A stretch of DNA of 64,000 nt from Pseudomonas tritici (GTDB taxonomy: Bacteria > Pseudomonadota > Gammaproteobacteria > Pseudomonadales > Pseudomonadaceae): NCBI RefSeq assembly GCF_014268275.3, contig NZ_CP077084.1, positions 1,674,001 to 1,738,000 on the forward strand, read 5' to 3'. The translations under genes were made by a program, and so were the position numbers. Shown here one piece after another: positions 8,428 to 26,366 of this stretch. The notes beneath the pieces were generated by a model. It made no database searches and was not told where the DNA came from. It was given only the letters and a program-made list of their open reading frames with translations. Numbering within the stretch: the first letter of the stretch is position 1; the number at the start of each line of letters is the position of its first letter.

Positions 8428-10815
8428 ATGAAACGTCTGCTGCTAACTGCGGTTCTCACCGTATTGATGATCGCCGAAGTTCACGCCGAGTCCTTCACCA
8501 TCTCCGATATTCGCGTCAACGGCCTCCAGCGGGTTTCCGCCGGTAGCGTCTTTGGTGCATTACCGTTGAACGTCGGTGAACAGGCTGATGACCGTCGCCT
8601 GGTGGAGTCCACTCGTGCGCTGTTCAAAACCGGTTTCTTTCAAGACATCCAACTGGGGCGTGAAGGCAACGTCCTGGTCATCACCGTTGTCGAGCGACCT
8701 TCCGTCGCCAGTATCGAGATCGAAGGCAACAAGGCGATCTCTACTGAAGACTTGATGAAAGGTCTGAAGCAATCCGGCCTGGCCGAAGGCGAGATCTTCC
8801 AACGCGCCACCCTTGAAGGTGTGCGTAACGAACTGCAACGCCAGTACGTTGCCCAGGGCCGCTACTCCGCGACCGTGGAAACGGAAGTGGTGCCGCAGCC
8901 GCGCAACCGTGTGGGCCTCAAGGTCAACATCAACGAAGGCACCGTGGCGGCGATCCAGCACATCAACGTGGTGGGTAATACCAAGTTCGCTGATGAAGAC
9001 CTGATCGACCTGTTCGAACTCAAGACCACCAACTGGCTGTCGTTCTTCAAGAACGATGACAAGTACGCCCGCGAAAAACTGTCTGGTGACCTGGAACGCC
9101 TGCGCTCCTACTACCTGGACCGTGGCTATATCAACATGGATATCGCCTCGACCCAGGTGTCCATCACCCCGGACAAGAAACACGTCTACATCACAGTCAA
9201 CGTCAACGAAGGCGAGAAGTACAAGGTTCGTGACGTTAAGCTGAGCGGCGACCTGAAAGTGCCTGAAGACCAGGTCAAGGCGCTGCTGCTGGTGCAGAAA
9301 GACCAGGTGTTCTCGCGCAAGCTGATGACCACCACGTCAGAACTGATCACTCGCCGCCTGGGTAACGAAGGCTATACCTTCGCCAACGTCAACGGCGTGC
9401 CGACCCCGCATGATGATGACCACACCGTGGACATCACATTCGTCGTCGATCCCGGCAAGCGTGCCTACGTGAACCGCATCAACTTCCGTGGCAACACCAA
9501 GTCGGCGGACGAAGTACTGCGTCGTGAAATGCGTCAGATGGAAGGTGGCTGGGCGTCGACTTACCTGATCGACCAGTCCAAGACCCGTCTTGAGCGCCTG
9601 GGCTTTTTCAAGGAAGTCAACGTCGAAACCCCGGCCGTACCGGGTGTGGATGACCAGGTTGACGTGAACTACGCCGTGGAAGAACAAGCCTCGGGCTCGA
9701 TCACCGCCAGTGTCGGCTTCGCACAAAGTGCCGGTCTGATCCTTGGTGGCTCCATCACCCAGAACAACTTCCTGGGTACCGGTAACCGCGTGTCTATCGG
9801 CCTGACCCGAAGCGAATACCAGAGCCGATATAACTTCGGTTATACCGACCCCTACTGGACTGCTGATGGTGTGAGCCTGGGCTACAACGCCTTCTACCGC
9901 ACCACCGACTACAAAGACCTCGACGTTGACGTTGCAAGCTATGCAATCGACAGCCTCGGTGCCGGTGTCAACGTTGGTTACCCGATCAGCGAGACGTCGC
10001 GCCTGACCTTTGGCCTGACTGCGCAACAAGATGAGATCAAGACCGGTGTCTACACCGTGGATGAGATCTTTGACTTCACCCGTCGTGAAGGTGACAAGTT
10101 CCTGAACTTCAAGGCGTCTGCCGGCTGGTCCGAGTCGACCCTGAATAAAGGTGTACTGGCGACCCGTGGTCACTCCCAGAGCTTGACCCTGGAAACCACC
10201 ACGCCGGGCAGCGACCTGTCGTTCTTCAAGCTTGACTACCGTGGCCAACTGTTCACGCCGTTGAGCGACAACTACACCATGCGCCTGCACACTGAATTGG
10301 GTTATGGCGATGGTTATGGCTCCACCAACGGTCTACCGTTCTACGAGAACTACTACGCGGGTGGCTTCAACTCCGTACGTGGTTTCAAAGACAGCACCTT
10401 GGGCCCACGTGGTACCCCAAGCCGTGGTGTTGGCGTAACCGGTAACCAAGGCACTGTGGCTGACTCCGACAACGACCCGCTGCCGTTCGGTGGTAACGTG
10501 TTGATCCAAGGTGGTGCGGAAATCCTGTTCCCGCTGCCGTTCGTAAAAGATCAGCGTTCCCTGCGTACCTCTGTATTCTGGGACGTGGGTAACGTGTTCG
10601 ACTCCAAGTGCGAGCAGATCCGTAACCCGAGTGGCGTGAAGTCCGACACCCAGTGCAACGACGTGAGCCTGAGCAACCTGGCAAGCTCCGTGGGTGTGGG
10701 TGTGACTTGGGTAACTGCGCTTGGCCCATTGAGCTTTGCTCTGGCCATGCCGATCAAGAAACCGGATAACGCTGAAACCCAGATTTTCCAATTCTCCCTC
10801 GGCCAGACGTTCTAA
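8428..10815 (+). CDS. bamA: Outer membrane protein assembly factor BamA (Opr86)
   Basis: Central pore of the BAM complex that folds and inserts beta-barrel proteins into the outer membrane. From the ATG at 8428 the product is 795 residues, starting MKRLLLTAVLTVL with a cleavable signal ending near VHAES. Five POTRA domains occupy about residues 20-420, and a C-terminal Omp85 barrel contains the lid-loop motif SVRGFKDSTLGPRG. The last residue is phenylalanine (FSLGQTF), the beta-signal. An upstream TTG at 8401 would add nine residues ahead of the signal peptide and is rejected. AAAGGA precedes 8428. Confidence 0.97.
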   Translation: MKRLLLTAVLTVLMIAEVHAESFTISDIRVNGLQRVSAGSVFGALPLNVGEQADDRRLVESTRALFKTGFFQDIQLGREGNVLVITVVERPSVASIEIEGNKAISTEDLMKGLKQSGLAEGEIFQRATLEGVRNELQRQYVAQGRYSATVETEVVPQPRNRVGLKVNINEGTVAAIQHINVVGNTKFADEDLIDLFELKTTNWLSFFKNDDKYAREKLSGDLERLRSYYLDRGYINMDIASTQVSITPDKKHVYITVNVNEGEKYKVRDVKLSGDLKVPEDQVKALLLVQKDQVFSRKLMTTTSELITRRLGNEGYTFANVNGVPTPHDDDHTVDITFVVDPGKRAYVNRINFRGNTKSADEVLRREMRQMEGGWASTYLIDQSKTRLERLGFFKEVNVETPAVPGVDDQVDVNYAVEEQASGSITASVGFAQSAGLILGGSITQNNFLGTGNRVSIGLTRSEYQSRYNFGYTDPYWTADGVSLGYNAFYRTTDYKDLDVDVASYAIDSLGAGVNVGYPISETSRLTFGLTAQQDEIKTGVYTVDEIFDFTRREGDKFLNFKASAGWSESTLNKGVLATRGHSQSLTLETTTPGSDLSFFKLDYRGQLFTPLSDNYTMRLHTELGYGDGYGSTNGLPFYENYYAGGFNSVRGFKDSTLGPRGTPSRGVGVTGNQGTVADSDNDPLPFGGNVLIQGGAEILFPLPFVKDQRSLRTSVFWDVGNVFDSKCEQIRNPSGVKSDTQCNDVSLSNLASSVGVGVTWVTALGPLSFALAMPIKKPDNAETQIFQFSLGQTF

Positions 10816-10860
10816 GCGTCTGACCCAAGATAACGACAACGGATTCTGTAGGAGTGCATC

Positions 10861-11364
10861 GTGCGTAAGTTGACTCAATTGGTTCTGCTGGCAACCGTGC
10901 TGGTAGCGACCCCGGCCTTTGCCGAAATGAAAATTGCCGTGCTGAACTATCAGATGGCCCTGCTGGAATCCGATGCGGCCAAGCGTTATGCCGTGGATGC
11001 CGAGAAAAAATTCGGTCCGCAACTGACCAAACTCAAGACGCTGGAAAGCAGCGCCAAGGGCATCCAGGATCGTCTGGTAGCCGGTGGCGACAAGATGCAG
11101 CAAGGCGAGCGCGAGCGTCTGGAGCTTGAATTCAAGCAAAAGGCCCGTGACTACCAGTTCCAGTCCAAAGAGCTGAACGAAGCCAAAGCGGTTGCTGACC
11201 GTGAAATGCTTAAACAGCTGAAGCCGAAACTCGACAGCGCCGTGGAAGAAGTCATCAAGAAAGGTGCCTTTGACCTGGTGTTCGAGCGTGGCGCGGTTAT
11301 CGACGTCAAGCCTCAATACGACATCACCCGCCAGGTGATCGAGCGCATGAACCAGCTGAAGTAA
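10861..11364 (+). CDS. skp: Periplasmic chaperone Skp/OmpH
   Basis: Periplasmic trimeric holdase that carries unfolded outer-membrane proteins to BAM. The 167-residue product starts at GTG behind TAGGAG and has a signal peptide (MRKLTQLVLLATVLVATPAFA). The mature part, starting EMKIAVLNYQMALLESDAA, is followed by a long charged helical arm (about residues 45-125, rich in K/E/Q with heptad spacing), the tentacle of the family. It is placed between bamA and lpxD as in most gammaproteobacteria. Only three bases separate it from lpxD. Confidence 0.93.
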   Translation: MRKLTQLVLLATVLVATPAFAEMKIAVLNYQMALLESDAAKRYAVDAEKKFGPQLTKLKTLESSAKGIQDRLVAGGDKMQQGERERLELEFKQKARDYQFQSKELNEAKAVADREMLKQLKPKLDSAVEEVIKKGAFDLVFERGAVIDVKPQYDITRQVIERMNQLK

Positions 11365-11367
11365 GCC

Positions 11368-12423
11368 ATGACCGCGACTATCAAGCTCGGCGAGTTGGCC
11401 GAGTTCCTGGGGGCCACCTTAAATGGCTCCCCGGAGAAAGAAATCACTGGGCTAGCCACCTTGCAGGAGGCTGGCCCAGCTCAGTTGAGCTTCCTCGCAA
11501 ACCCTCAATACCGTAAATACCTGGTCGACAGCCAAGCCGCCGCCGTGTTGCTGAAAGCTGCTGACGCCGAAGGGTTTGCCGGGGATTCGCTGGTGGTGGC
11601 CGACCCGTACCTGGCTTATGCCCGGGTGTCGCACCTGTTCGATCCGAAACCCAAGGCCGCAGCCGGTATTCATCCGTCTGCGGTCATCGCCGATGATGCC
11701 CAGGTTGATCCTGCGGCCAGCATTGGCGCCTTTGCGGTGATCGAGAGCGGTGCGCGCATTGCGGCAGGTGTGACCGTTGGTGCTCATTGCTTTATCGGTG
11801 CGCGCTGCGAGATTGGCGCTGACGGTTGGCTCGCACCGCGCGTAACCCTGTACCACGATGTGCGTATCGGTGAGCGTGTGGTCATCCAATCGGGTGCGGT
11901 GATCGGGGGGGAAGGCTTCGGCTTCGCCAACGCCAAGGGCATCTGGAACAAGATTGCCCAGGTCGGCGGCGTATTGATCGGCGACGACGTGGAAATTGGC
12001 GTCAACACGGCTGTTGATCGCGGGGCCTTGGCCGATACCGTGATCGGCAACGGCGTGAAGCTCGACAACCAGATTCAGATCGCCCACAACGTGCAGATTG
12101 GTGATCACACCGCCATGGCGGCGTGTGTGGGTATTTCCGGCAGCACCAGGATCGGCAAGCATTGCATGCTCGCCGGTGGCGTAGGGCTGGTGGGGCATAT
12201 CGATATTTGCGACAACGTCTTCATCACCGGCATGACCATGGTTACCCACTCGATTACCGAGCCAGGGGCCTACTCATCCGGTACCGCCATGCAGCCTGCA
12301 GCTGAATGGCGCAAGAGCGCAGCACGGTTGAGGCAGCTCGACGACATGGCTCGACGTCTCAAACAGCTGGAAAAGCGTGTTGGGGACGTGACCCCTGGCG
12401 GTAATGCTTCATCAGAAGGCTGA
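11368..12423 (+). CDS. lpxD: UDP-3-O-(3-hydroxyacyl)glucosamine N-acyltransferase
   Basis: Third step of lipid A synthesis: transfers a hydroxyacyl chain from ACP to the 2-amino group of UDP-3-O-acyl-GlcN. The 351-residue product has an N-terminal uridine-binding domain (to about residue 100), then a left-handed parallel beta-helix of hexapeptide repeats. The latter includes [16 protein letters not shown], which holds the catalytic histidine region, and a C-terminal helix ([20 protein letters not shown]). It begins three bases after skp. A 111-base gap to fabZ holds a small hairpin, CCGCTAG/CTAGCGG (12451-12481), of unknown role. Confidence 0.95.
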   Translation: MTATIKLGELAEFLGATLNGSPEKEITGLATLQEAGPAQLSFLANPQYRKYLVDSQAAAVLLKAADAEGFAGDSLVVADPYLAYARVSHLFDPKPKAAAGIHPSAVIADDAQVDPAASIGAFAVIESGARIAAGVTVGAHCFIGARCEIGADGWLAPRVTLYHDVRIGERVVIQSGAVIGGEGFGFANAKGIWNKIAQVGGVLIGDDVEIGVNTAVDRGALADTVIGNGVKLDNQIQIAHNVQIGDHTAMAACVGISGSTRIGKHCMLAGGVGLVGHIDICDNVFITGMTMVTHSITEPGAYSSGTAMQPAAEWRKSAARLRQLDDMARRLKQLEKRVGDVTPGGNASSEG

Positions 12424-12534
12424 TACCATTTCCATATCAAGTGTGCACAGCCGCTAGACTGCCTCCTTGATTTGCTAGCGGGGCGTGCTTTTAGTTCGCC
12501 CGCCCCCAATCTTTATTACAGGCTTCCCCCCGAA

Positions 12535-12975
12535 ATGATGGACATCAACGAGATTCGCGAATACCTGCCTCACCGTTACCCGTTCCTGCTGGTGGACCGC
12601 GTAGTGGACCTCAACGTCGAGGAAAAGCGCATTCGTGCCTACAAGAATGTCAGCATCAACGAACCGTTCTTCAACGGTCACTTTCCCGCGCATCCAATCA
12701 TGCCGGGCGTGTTGATCATCGAAGCGATGGCCCAGGCTGCCGGTATCCTTGGCTTCAAAATGCTCGACCTCAAGCCTGCCGACGGCACGCTCTACTATTT
12801 CGTGGGCTCCGATAAGTTGCGTTTCCGCAACCCGGTCACCCCGGGTGACCAGTTGATCCTGGAAGCCAAGTTCATCAGCTGCAAACGCCAGATCTGGAAG
12901 TTCGAATGCCAGGCTTCGGTGGACGGCAAGCCTGTGTGCTCCGCCGAAATCATCTGTGCGGAACGCAAACTATGA
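12535..12975 (+). CDS. fabZ: 3-hydroxyacyl-[ACP] dehydratase FabZ
   Basis: Dehydrates beta-hydroxyacyl-ACP in fatty acid elongation and competes with LpxA for hydroxyacyl-ACP. From the ATG at 12535 the product is 146 residues, beginning [19 protein letters not shown]. The hot-dog-fold active site [15 protein letters not shown] contains the catalytic His, with the catalytic Glu in the following IIEAMAQ helix. A TTG at 12472 in frame would add 21 unconserved residues and is not used. The stop overlaps the lpxA ATG (ATGA), so translation is coupled with the lipid A gene. Confidence 0.95.
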
Positions 12976-13748
12976 GTTTGATTGACCCTCGCGCAATCAT
13001 CGATCCGTCGGCCGTACTGGCCGCCGACGTTGAGGTCGGCCCCTGGTCGATCATCGGCGCAGGTGTGGAAATCGGCGAGGGAACTGTCATCGGGCCGCAC
13101 GTGATCCTTAAAGGTCCGACCCGTATTGGCAAACACAATCGTATCTACCAGTTTTCCTCGGTAGGCGAAGACACCCCGGACATGAAGTACAAGGGTGAAG
13201 AAACACGCCTGGTAATCGGTGATCACAACATCATTCGTGAAGGCGTGACCATTCACCGTGGCACCGTGCAAGATCGGGCCGAGACCACGCTGGGTGATCA
13301 CAACCTAGTCATGGCCTACGCGCACATCGGCCACGACAGCGTCATCGGCAACCACTGCATTCTGGTCAACAACACCGCGTTGGCCGGCCATGTGCACGTC
13401 GACGATTGGGCGATCCTCTCCGGATTCACCCTGGTGCATCAGTACTGCCATATCGGCGCCCACAGCTTTTCCGGCATGGGTACCGCCATCGGCAAGGATG
13501 TTCCGGCGTTCGTCACAGTATTCGGTAACCCGGCCGAAGCCCGCAGCATGAACTTCGAAGGCATGCGCCGTCGTGGTTTCAGCGAAGAGGCCATCCACGC
13601 CCTGCGCCGTGCCTACAAGGTGGTTTATCGCCAGGGGCTTACGGTGGACCAGGCGTTGACCCAATTGGCCGAGCCGTCGGCGTTGTTCCCGGAAGTCGCG
13701 GTGTTCCGTGACTCGATCCAGGCGTCGACTCGCGGCATCACCCGCTGA
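12972..13748 (+). CDS. lpxA: UDP-N-acetylglucosamine O-acyltransferase
   Basis: First step of lipid A synthesis: 3-O-acylation of UDP-GlcNAc from 3-hydroxyacyl-ACP. The 258-residue product starts [20 protein letters not shown] and forms a left-handed beta-helix with many [IV]G hexapeptides. [16 protein letters not shown] carries the catalytic His region, and the C-terminal helical domain contains [17 protein letters not shown]. The start is within the fabZ stop by a four-base overlap; the longer ORF from 12906 lies in fabZ and is rejected. lpxB follows after two bases. Confidence 0.96.
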
Positions 13749-13750
13749 TC

Positions 13751-14890
13751 ATGGCTAATCTGCGTATTGCGCTGGTGGCCGGAGAAGCTTCCGGTGACAT
13801 TCTAGGCGCAGGTCTTATGCGGGCCCTCAAGGCCCAGCACCCTGCGGTGGAATTTATTGGGGTCGGCGGCCCGCTGATGCAGGCCGAAGGGCTCACGTCC
13901 TACTTCCCCATGGAGCGGCTATCGGTCATGGGGTTGGTGGAAGTGCTGGGCCGTCTGCGTGAGCTGTTGGCTCGCCGCAAGCTGCTGATCCAGACCCTGA
14001 TCGAAGAGAAGCCCGATGTTTTCATCGGGGTCGACGCACCGGACTTCACCCTTAATATCGAACTCAAGTTGCGTCAGGCCGGGATCAAGACCGTGCACTA
14101 CGTCAGCCCCTCCGTGTGGGCATGGCGCCAGAAGCGCGTATTGAAGATCCGCGAAGGCTGTGACTTGATGCTGACCCTGCTACCGTTCGAAGCCAGGTTC
14201 TACGAAGAAAAGGGCGTGCCGGTGCGGTTTGTCGGGCACACCCTGGCCGACACCATCCCTTTGCAGGCTGACCGCGCAGCCGCGCGTGCCGAGTTGGGCT
14301 TGCCTGACGGTCCGCTGGTGGCGTTGATGCCGGGCAGCCGTGGCGGCGAAGTCGGCCGCCTGGCTGCGGTGTTCTTCGATGCTGCCGAGCGCCTGCAAGC
14401 GTTGAAGCCAGGCGTACGTTTCGTGCTGCCCTGCGCGAGCCCGCAGCGTCGTGCGCAGATCGAAACCCTGTTGGCCGGTCGGAACCTGCCGGTGACCTTG
14501 CTCGACGGCCAATCGCACCTGGCCCTGGCGGCCTGTGATGCGGTGCTGATCGCCTCGGGTACGGCCACCCTGGAGGCCTTGCTGTACAAGCGTCCGATGG
14601 TCGTGGCCTATCGCCTGGCGCCGCTGACCTTCTGGATTCTCAAGCGCATGGTCAAAAGCCCTTACATCTCCCTGCCCAACCTGCTGGCCCAGCGCCTGTT
14701 GGTGCCGGAGTTGTTGCAGGACGATGCAACGCCTGAGGCCTTGGCGCAAACTCTACTACCCTTGATCGACGGCGGCGAAGAGCAGACTCGCGGTTTTGAC
14801 GACATTCACCGCACCTTGCGCCGTGATGCCTCGAACCAGGCGGCGGACGCCGTGTTGACCTTGATCGGCAAGAAACAGGAAACTTTATGA
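13751..14890 (+). CDS. lpxB: Lipid-A-disaccharide synthase
   Basis: GT19 glycosyltransferase that joins UDP-2,3-diacyl-GlcN and lipid X into the tetraacyl disaccharide phosphate of lipid A, at the inner face of the inner membrane. The 379-residue product has the N-terminal [20 protein letters not shown], then [30 protein letters not shown] and [13 protein letters not shown], all family landmarks. It sits two bases after lpxA, and its end overlaps rnhB by four bases, giving a coupled lpxA-lpxB-rnhB series. Confidence 0.96.
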   Translation: MANLRIALVAGEASGDILGAGLMRALKAQHPAVEFIGVGGPLMQAEGLTSYFPMERLSVMGLVEVLGRLRELLARRKLLIQTLIEEKPDVFIGVDAPDFTLNIELKLRQAGIKTVHYVSPSVWAWRQKRVLKIREGCDLMLTLLPFEARFYEEKGVPVRFVGHTLADTIPLQADRAAARAELGLPDGPLVALMPGSRGGEVGRLAAVFFDAAERLQALKPGVRFVLPCASPQRRAQIETLLAGRNLPVTLLDGQSHLALAACDAVLIASGTATLEALLYKRPMVVAYRLAPLTFWILKRMVKSPYISLPNLLAQRLLVPELLQDDATPEALAQTLLPLIDGGEEQTRGFDDIHRTLRRDASNQAADAVLTLIGKKQETL

Positions 14891-15519
14891 TCAAGCAAAT
14901 GGGCCTGGATTTCAGCCTGGTTGCCGAAGCCCACGAACTGGTGGCCGGTGTTGACGAAGTCGGGCGCGGGCCTTTGTGCGGCGCTGTCGTCACGGCGGCG
15001 GTGATTCTCGACCCGAGCCGCCCGATTCTCGGCCTCAACGACTCGAAAAAACTCACCGAAGCGCGGCGCGAAAAGCTCTACGACGAGATTATTGAGAAGG
15101 CCCTCAGCTGGCATATTGCTCGGGCCGAAGTCGAGGAAATCGACGCGTTGAACATCCTCCACGCCACCATGCTTGCCATGCAGCGTGCAGTAGAAGGCCT
15201 GCACATCACGCCAAAAATGGCCATGATCGACGGCAACCGCTGCCCAAAATTGGCCATGCCGGCGGAAGCGGTGGTGAAGGGCGATAGCAAGGTGCCTGCG
15301 ATTGCGGCAGCTTCAATCCTGGCTAAGGTCAGCCGCGATCGTGAAATGGCTGCTTTCGAATTGATCTACCCCGGCTACGGGATCGGCGGCCATAAAGGCT
15401 ACCCGACGCCCGTTCATCTGGAAGCCCTGGCTCGCCTCGGCCCGACGCCGATCCACCGCCGCTCGTTCGCCCCCGTACGCCAGGCTTATGAGCTGCGCGA
15501 GAGTCTCAGCGAGGTGTAG
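14887..15519 (+). CDS. rnhB: Ribonuclease HII
   Basis: Endonuclease cutting RNA in RNA/DNA hybrids and removing single ribonucleotides from DNA. The 210-residue product has the motif [18 protein letters not shown] (catalytic Asp-Glu), [13 protein letters not shown] and, later, [12 protein letters not shown] with further metal ligands. The ATG at 14887 overlaps the lpxB stop; a second ATG at 14899 is possible. An intrinsic terminator follows, so dnaE probably has its own promoter as well. Confidence 0.95.
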   Translation: MIKQMGLDFSLVAEAHELVAGVDEVGRGPLCGAVVTAAVILDPSRPILGLNDSKKLTEARREKLYDEIIEKALSWHIARAEVEEIDALNILHATMLAMQRAVEGLHITPKMAMIDGNRCPKLAMPAEAVVKGDSKVPAIAAASILAKVSRDREMAAFELIYPGYGIGGHKGYPTPVHLEALARLGPTPIHRRSFAPVRQAYELRESLSEV

Positions 15520-15540
15520 TCGCGAGGCTGATGTTTTTGC

Positions 15541-15567
15541 CAAGGCCCGGTACAATCCCGGGCCTTG
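15541..15567 (+). terminator. Rho-independent terminator after rnhB
   Basis: A perfect 10-bp stem (CAAGGCCCGG at 15541-15550 against CCGGGCCTTG at 15558-15567) followed by TTGTTTCT. Its loop contains TACAAT, which resembles a -10 box, so a dnaE promoter could overlap it. Confidence 0.7.
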
Positions 15568-15595
15568 TTGTTTCTACGTTTAAGACAGGATCACT

Positions 15596-19117
<3,522 letters not shown>

Positions 19118-19255
19118 CGGTCAGGCAGTAATACTTAGCCTGATCTCGGCGAAACATTTAATCTCGACCTAGACGCGCCTCTCCCTTAAGGTAGGGCGCG
19201 AATAGACAACCGGCTGGCCAGGCACTCCTTGGCCGTCGACCCAAGACGGACGCTT

Positions 19256-20203
19256 ATGAACCCGAATTTTCTTGATTTCGAACAGCCGATCGCTGACCTG
19301 CAAGCCAAGATCGAAGAGCTGCGCCTGGTCGGCAATGACAATTCGCTGAATATCGGCGATGAAATCGCTCGCCTGCAAGACAAGAGCAGTACGCTCACCG
19401 AAGACATCTTCGGCAAGTTGACCAGTTGGCAGATCGCCCGCCTGGCCCGCCACCCGCGCCGTCCGTACACCCTGGACTACATTCAGCACATCTTCACTGA
19501 GTTCGACGAGCTGCACGGCGATCGCCACTTCTCCGACGACGCGGCCATCGTGGGCGGTATCGCTCGCCTGGACGACCAGCCGGTGATGGTGATCGGTCAC
19601 CAGAAAGGCCGTGAAGTGCGCGAGAAAGTGCGCCGCAACTTCGGCATGCCGCGTCCGGAAGGCTACCGCAAGGCGTGCCGCCTGATGGAAATGGCCGAGC
19701 GCTTCAAGATGCCGATCCTGACCTTCATCGACACGCCGGGCGCCTACCCGGGTATCGACGCTGAAGAGCGCAACCAGAGCGAAGCAATCGCCTGGAACCT
19801 GCGCGTCATGTCGCGCCTGAAAACCCCGATCATCGCTACCGTGATTGGTGAAGGTGGGTCCGGTGGTGCACTGGCCATTGGCGTGTGCGATCAGCTGAAC
19901 ATGCTGCAATACTCGACCTACGCGGTGATCTCGCCGGAAGGTTGCGCTTCGATTCTGTGGAAAACCGCCGAAAAAGCGCCGGACGCCGCTGAAGCGATGG
20001 GTATCACTGCTGATCGCCTCAAGGGCCTGGGCATTGTCGACAAAGTGATTGCCGAGCCATTGGGCGGCGCCCACCGTGATCCGGCGGCTGCTGCCGCGAC
20101 TATTCGTGCCGAGCTGGGTTCGCAACTGGCGATGCTCAAGAAGCTGGATAACGAAACGCTGTTGGCCCGTCGTTATGAGCGTTTGATGAGCTACGGTCTC
20201 TGA
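19256..20203 (+). CDS. accA: Acetyl-CoA carboxylase carboxyltransferase subunit alpha
   Basis: With AccD forms the carboxyltransferase that moves CO2 from biotin-AccB to acetyl-CoA, the first step of fatty acid synthesis. From the ATG at 19256 the product is 315 residues, starting [19 protein letters not shown]. It carries the crotonase-like segment [18 protein letters not shown] and the oxyanion glycine run [17 protein letters not shown] at 19229 would add nine residues not seen in the family. Downstream, 178 bases hold an inverted REP pair before tilS. Confidence 0.96.
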   Translation: MNPNFLDFEQPIADLQAKIEELRLVGNDNSLNIGDEIARLQDKSSTLTEDIFGKLTSWQIARLARHPRRPYTLDYIQHIFTEFDELHGDRHFSDDAAIVGGIARLDDQPVMVIGHQKGREVREKVRRNFGMPRPEGYRKACRLMEMAERFKMPILTFIDTPGAYPGIDAEERNQSEAIAWNLRVMSRLKTPIIATVIGEGGSGGALAIGVCDQLNMLQYSTYAVISPEGCASILWKTAEKAPDAAEAMGITADRLKGLGIVDKVIAEPLGGAHRDPAAAAATIRAELGSQLAMLKKLDNETLLARRYERLMSYGL

Positions 20204-20237
20204 TCAAATACTGATCTGGCAGACAATGCTGTACTAG

Positions 20238-20328
20238 TGTGGGAGCGGGCTTGCTCGCGAAAGCGGTGAATCAGTCAATATATTCAGTGACTGACACCAC
20301 GCTTTCGCGAGCAAGCCCGCTCCCACAT
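20238..20328. repeat. Inverted REP pair between accA and tilS
   Basis: TGTGGGAGCGGGCTTGCTCG starts at 20238, and its inverted partner ends with GAGCAAGCCCGCTCCCACA at 20328, separated by about 30 bases. The pair can fold into a long hairpin. The same family recurs at 27.1, 49.3, 52.1 and 54.8 kb. Confidence 0.85.
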
Positions 20329-20381
20329 TTGCTTTGTGTATGCTGGTCTATCGTGTTCCAAGTATGCGGCGACAATGTGTG

Positions 20382-21701
20382 ATGAAACGAACGCTGACCG
20401 CCAAACTGCTGCAAGCCCTGAGTCCGTGGCAAAATGCCCCGGCCTGGCATATCGCTTTCTCTGGCGGACTGGATTCCACCGTCCTGCTCCATCTCCTGGC
20501 CTCCCTGCCAGAAACCGAAACGCTCCCACCCCTCGGCGCAATCCATGTCCACCATGGCCTGCAAGCCGCCGCCGACGCCTGGCCAAGCCATTGCCAGTCG
20601 ATATGCGACAGCTTGGGCATCCCCCTGCGCGTCATGCGCGTGCAGGTACAACCCGGCGCCAGTCTTGAGCGGGCTGCCCGTGACGCGCGTTACCAGGCGT
20701 TCACCGAGGTGATCGGAGCAGGGGAGGTGCTGCTGACAGGCCAGCATCGCGATGATCAGGCCGAAACCCTGTTATTCCGCCTGTTGCGTGGCGCAGGCGT
20801 GCGCGGGCTGTCGGCAATGCCTGCACAGCGCCCGTTGGCGGCTGGTTATCTGGTTCGGCCTTTATTGGATGTAGCGAAGGGGGAGTTGGAAGCCTACGCC
20901 CACGAGCATCAGCTCACGTGGATCGAAGACCCGTCCAACGCCGACCCAAGGTTCTCACGCAATTACCTGCGCCATCACGTGTTCCCAACGCTCACGGAGC
21001 GCTGGCCTCAAGCTGTCACGAGCCTTGCCCGCACTGCCGAGCACCTGAGTGAAGCCCAGGGCCTGCTCGATGAATTGGCGCAAATGGACCTGCGAGCGGC
21101 CGACCAGCCTGCACCTTTTCCCTGGCTGCACCTGCCGTCCTTGGCTCTCGCGCCGCTGCGCGAACTTTCTGACGCACGCCAGCGTAACGCCCTGCGCCAT
21201 TGGCTGGCCCCACTGACCCGTCTACCCGACAGCGACCACTGGGCCAGTTGGCATGCCCTGCGTGATGCCAAAGGCGACGCACAGCCCCTATGGTGCCTGG
21301 CCGACGGTGAGTTGCACCGTAGCGGCGAACGCCTGTGGTGGCTGCCCTCCACATGGTCGGATTTTTCCGACGCATCGCTGAGCTGGCCCGATCCGCAAAA
21401 TCCACTAGAGTTACCCGGCAATGGCCGGCTGAAACTCACTGGCAAGGCGCCTGAAGGTCCGCTGGAGGTTCGCTACCGTCATGGCGGCGAAATCATCGAC
21501 GTGCCACGTCGCGGGCGGCGGGACCTGAAGCGCCTGCTTAATGAAAGTGGGCTTCCGAGCTTCGTCCGTGGCAGATTGCCGCTGCTGTATCAGGGTGAGC
21601 AATTGCTGGGGGTGCCTAGCCTGGCGGGACTGTGGAACACAGGGCCGGGCGACTGGCAATTAGATTGGATGCCACAGACCTGCGATCAAGGTTTGAGCTG
21701 A
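20382..21701 (+). CDS. tilS: tRNA(Ile)-lysidine synthase
   Basis: ATP-dependent enzyme that converts C34 of the CAU anticodon of tRNA-Ile2 to lysidine, switching both identity and decoding to AUA. From the ATG at 20382 the product is 439 residues. The PP-loop SGGLDSTVLLHLLA lies near residues 23-36, followed by IHVHHGLQAAAD, GQHRDDQAETLLFRLLRGAG and a C-terminal TilS domain (GRRDLKRLLNESGLP). The ribosome site is weak, and an upstream in-frame ATG at 20364 cannot be excluded. The upstream gap to accA is filled mainly by a REP pair. Confidence 0.92.
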   Translation: MKRTLTAKLLQALSPWQNAPAWHIAFSGGLDSTVLLHLLASLPETETLPPLGAIHVHHGLQAAADAWPSHCQSICDSLGIPLRVMRVQVQPGASLERAARDARYQAFTEVIGAGEVLLTGQHRDDQAETLLFRLLRGAGVRGLSAMPAQRPLAAGYLVRPLLDVAKGELEAYAHEHQLTWIEDPSNADPRFSRNYLRHHVFPTLTERWPQAVTSLARTAEHLSEAQGLLDELAQMDLRAADQPAPFPWLHLPSLALAPLRELSDARQRNALRHWLAPLTRLPDSDHWASWHALRDAKGDAQPLWCLADGELHRSGERLWWLPSTWSDFSDASLSWPDPQNPLELPGNGRLKLTGKAPEGPLEVRYRHGGEIIDVPRRGRRDLKRLLNESGLPSFVRGRLPLLYQGEQLLGVPSLAGLWNTGPGDWQLDWMPQTCDQGLS

Positions 21702-21721
21702 TAGCGCCTTTCCGGTAGACT
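21693..21721 (+). promoter_or_regulatory. Candidate sigma-70 promoter for pyrG
   Basis: TTGAGC (21693-21698) and TAGACT (21716-21721) are separated by 17 bases, overlapping the end of tilS. A transcript from here would have a ~245-base leader before pyrG, and the 273-base gap contains no other gene. The leader could carry pyrimidine control, but no such element was recognised. Confidence 0.35.
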
Positions 21722-21953
21722 ACGCTCCCTTCTTGATACAACTTCTGTGGATTCGCCTGAATCGCAGCAGTTGCCGATTACCAAGCAGTCTTTGCTGGGC
21801 GATTCCAAAAAATGTGTAGCGATCAACGTACTGGTGTTTCAGTGCCGGTCTGTCATCACGCGGCGGTTTTTTTGAAAGGTGCACTGTGATTAATGCAGGT
21901 GATCGGGGGCTTCGGCCTCTCTTCGCTCTCCCCGGCGGCTCGGACCGCTTTAA

Positions 21954-24457
<2,504 letters not shown>

Positions 24458-24512
24458 GCGCCATTTCTCCGGTAGACTTTCCCACGCTTTACGCTCAGGC
24501 CTACGGGCCTGA

Positions 24513-25904
<1,392 letters not shown>

Positions 25905-26087
25905 TCGCTCTTGATGGTAAGGCATGGTAAAAAGTCGACGGATTGCGTCGGAAAACTCACGATAGTGTGGGTTTCGACGCTAATCTGATGGCTATCAAGC
26001 ACAGGCCTGGTTTTTCCAGGCTTCGTGCTATCAGTTACTTTAAAAGTTTCGCATGGCTGTCTTTTTTCACTGGATACCCGGATTTCG

Positions 26088-26366
26088 ATGCGCAGTCCCA
26101 ATTGGTTGTTTCTCGTCTTGCTCTTGTTGCTGGCTGGCCTGCAGTACCGCCTATGGGTCGGTAATGGCAGCTTTGCGCAGGTAAAAGACCTGACCGAGCA
26201 AATCGCTGCACAGCACGCCGAAAACGAGGTCCTGCTGGAGCGCAACCGCGTCCTTGATGCGGAAGTGCTTGAGCTGAAAAAGGGTACCGAGACCGTTGAA
26301 GAGCGGGCTCGTCATGAGTTGGGCATGGTCAAGGAGGGCGAAACCCTCTACCAGTTGGCCCAATGA
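26088..26366 (+). CDS. ftsB: Cell division protein FtsB
   Basis: Small bitopic divisome protein that forms the FtsQ-FtsL-FtsB complex at midcell. The 92-residue product starts MRSPNWLFLVLLLLLAGLQY, a single membrane segment. A periplasmic coiled coil follows (about residues 28-68, VKDLTEQIAAQHAENEVLLE with heptad spacing), and the conserved EERARHELGMVKEGETLYQ C-terminus. The start at 26088 puts the membrane segment at the N-terminus; the longer frame from 26025 is rejected. It overlaps ispD by four bases, the common ftsB-ispD pair. Confidence 0.93.
   Translation: MRSPNWLFLVLLLLLAGLQYRLWVGNGSFAQVKDLTEQIAAQHAENEVLLERNRVLDAEVLELKKGTETVEERARHELGMVKEGETLYQLAQ

Noticed and set aside
24473..24478. 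TAGACT box upstream of eno as a promoter analogous to the one before pyrG
   Set aside because: The surrounding CCGGTAGACT resembles the pyrG site, but no -35-like hexamer stands 16-18 bases upstream.
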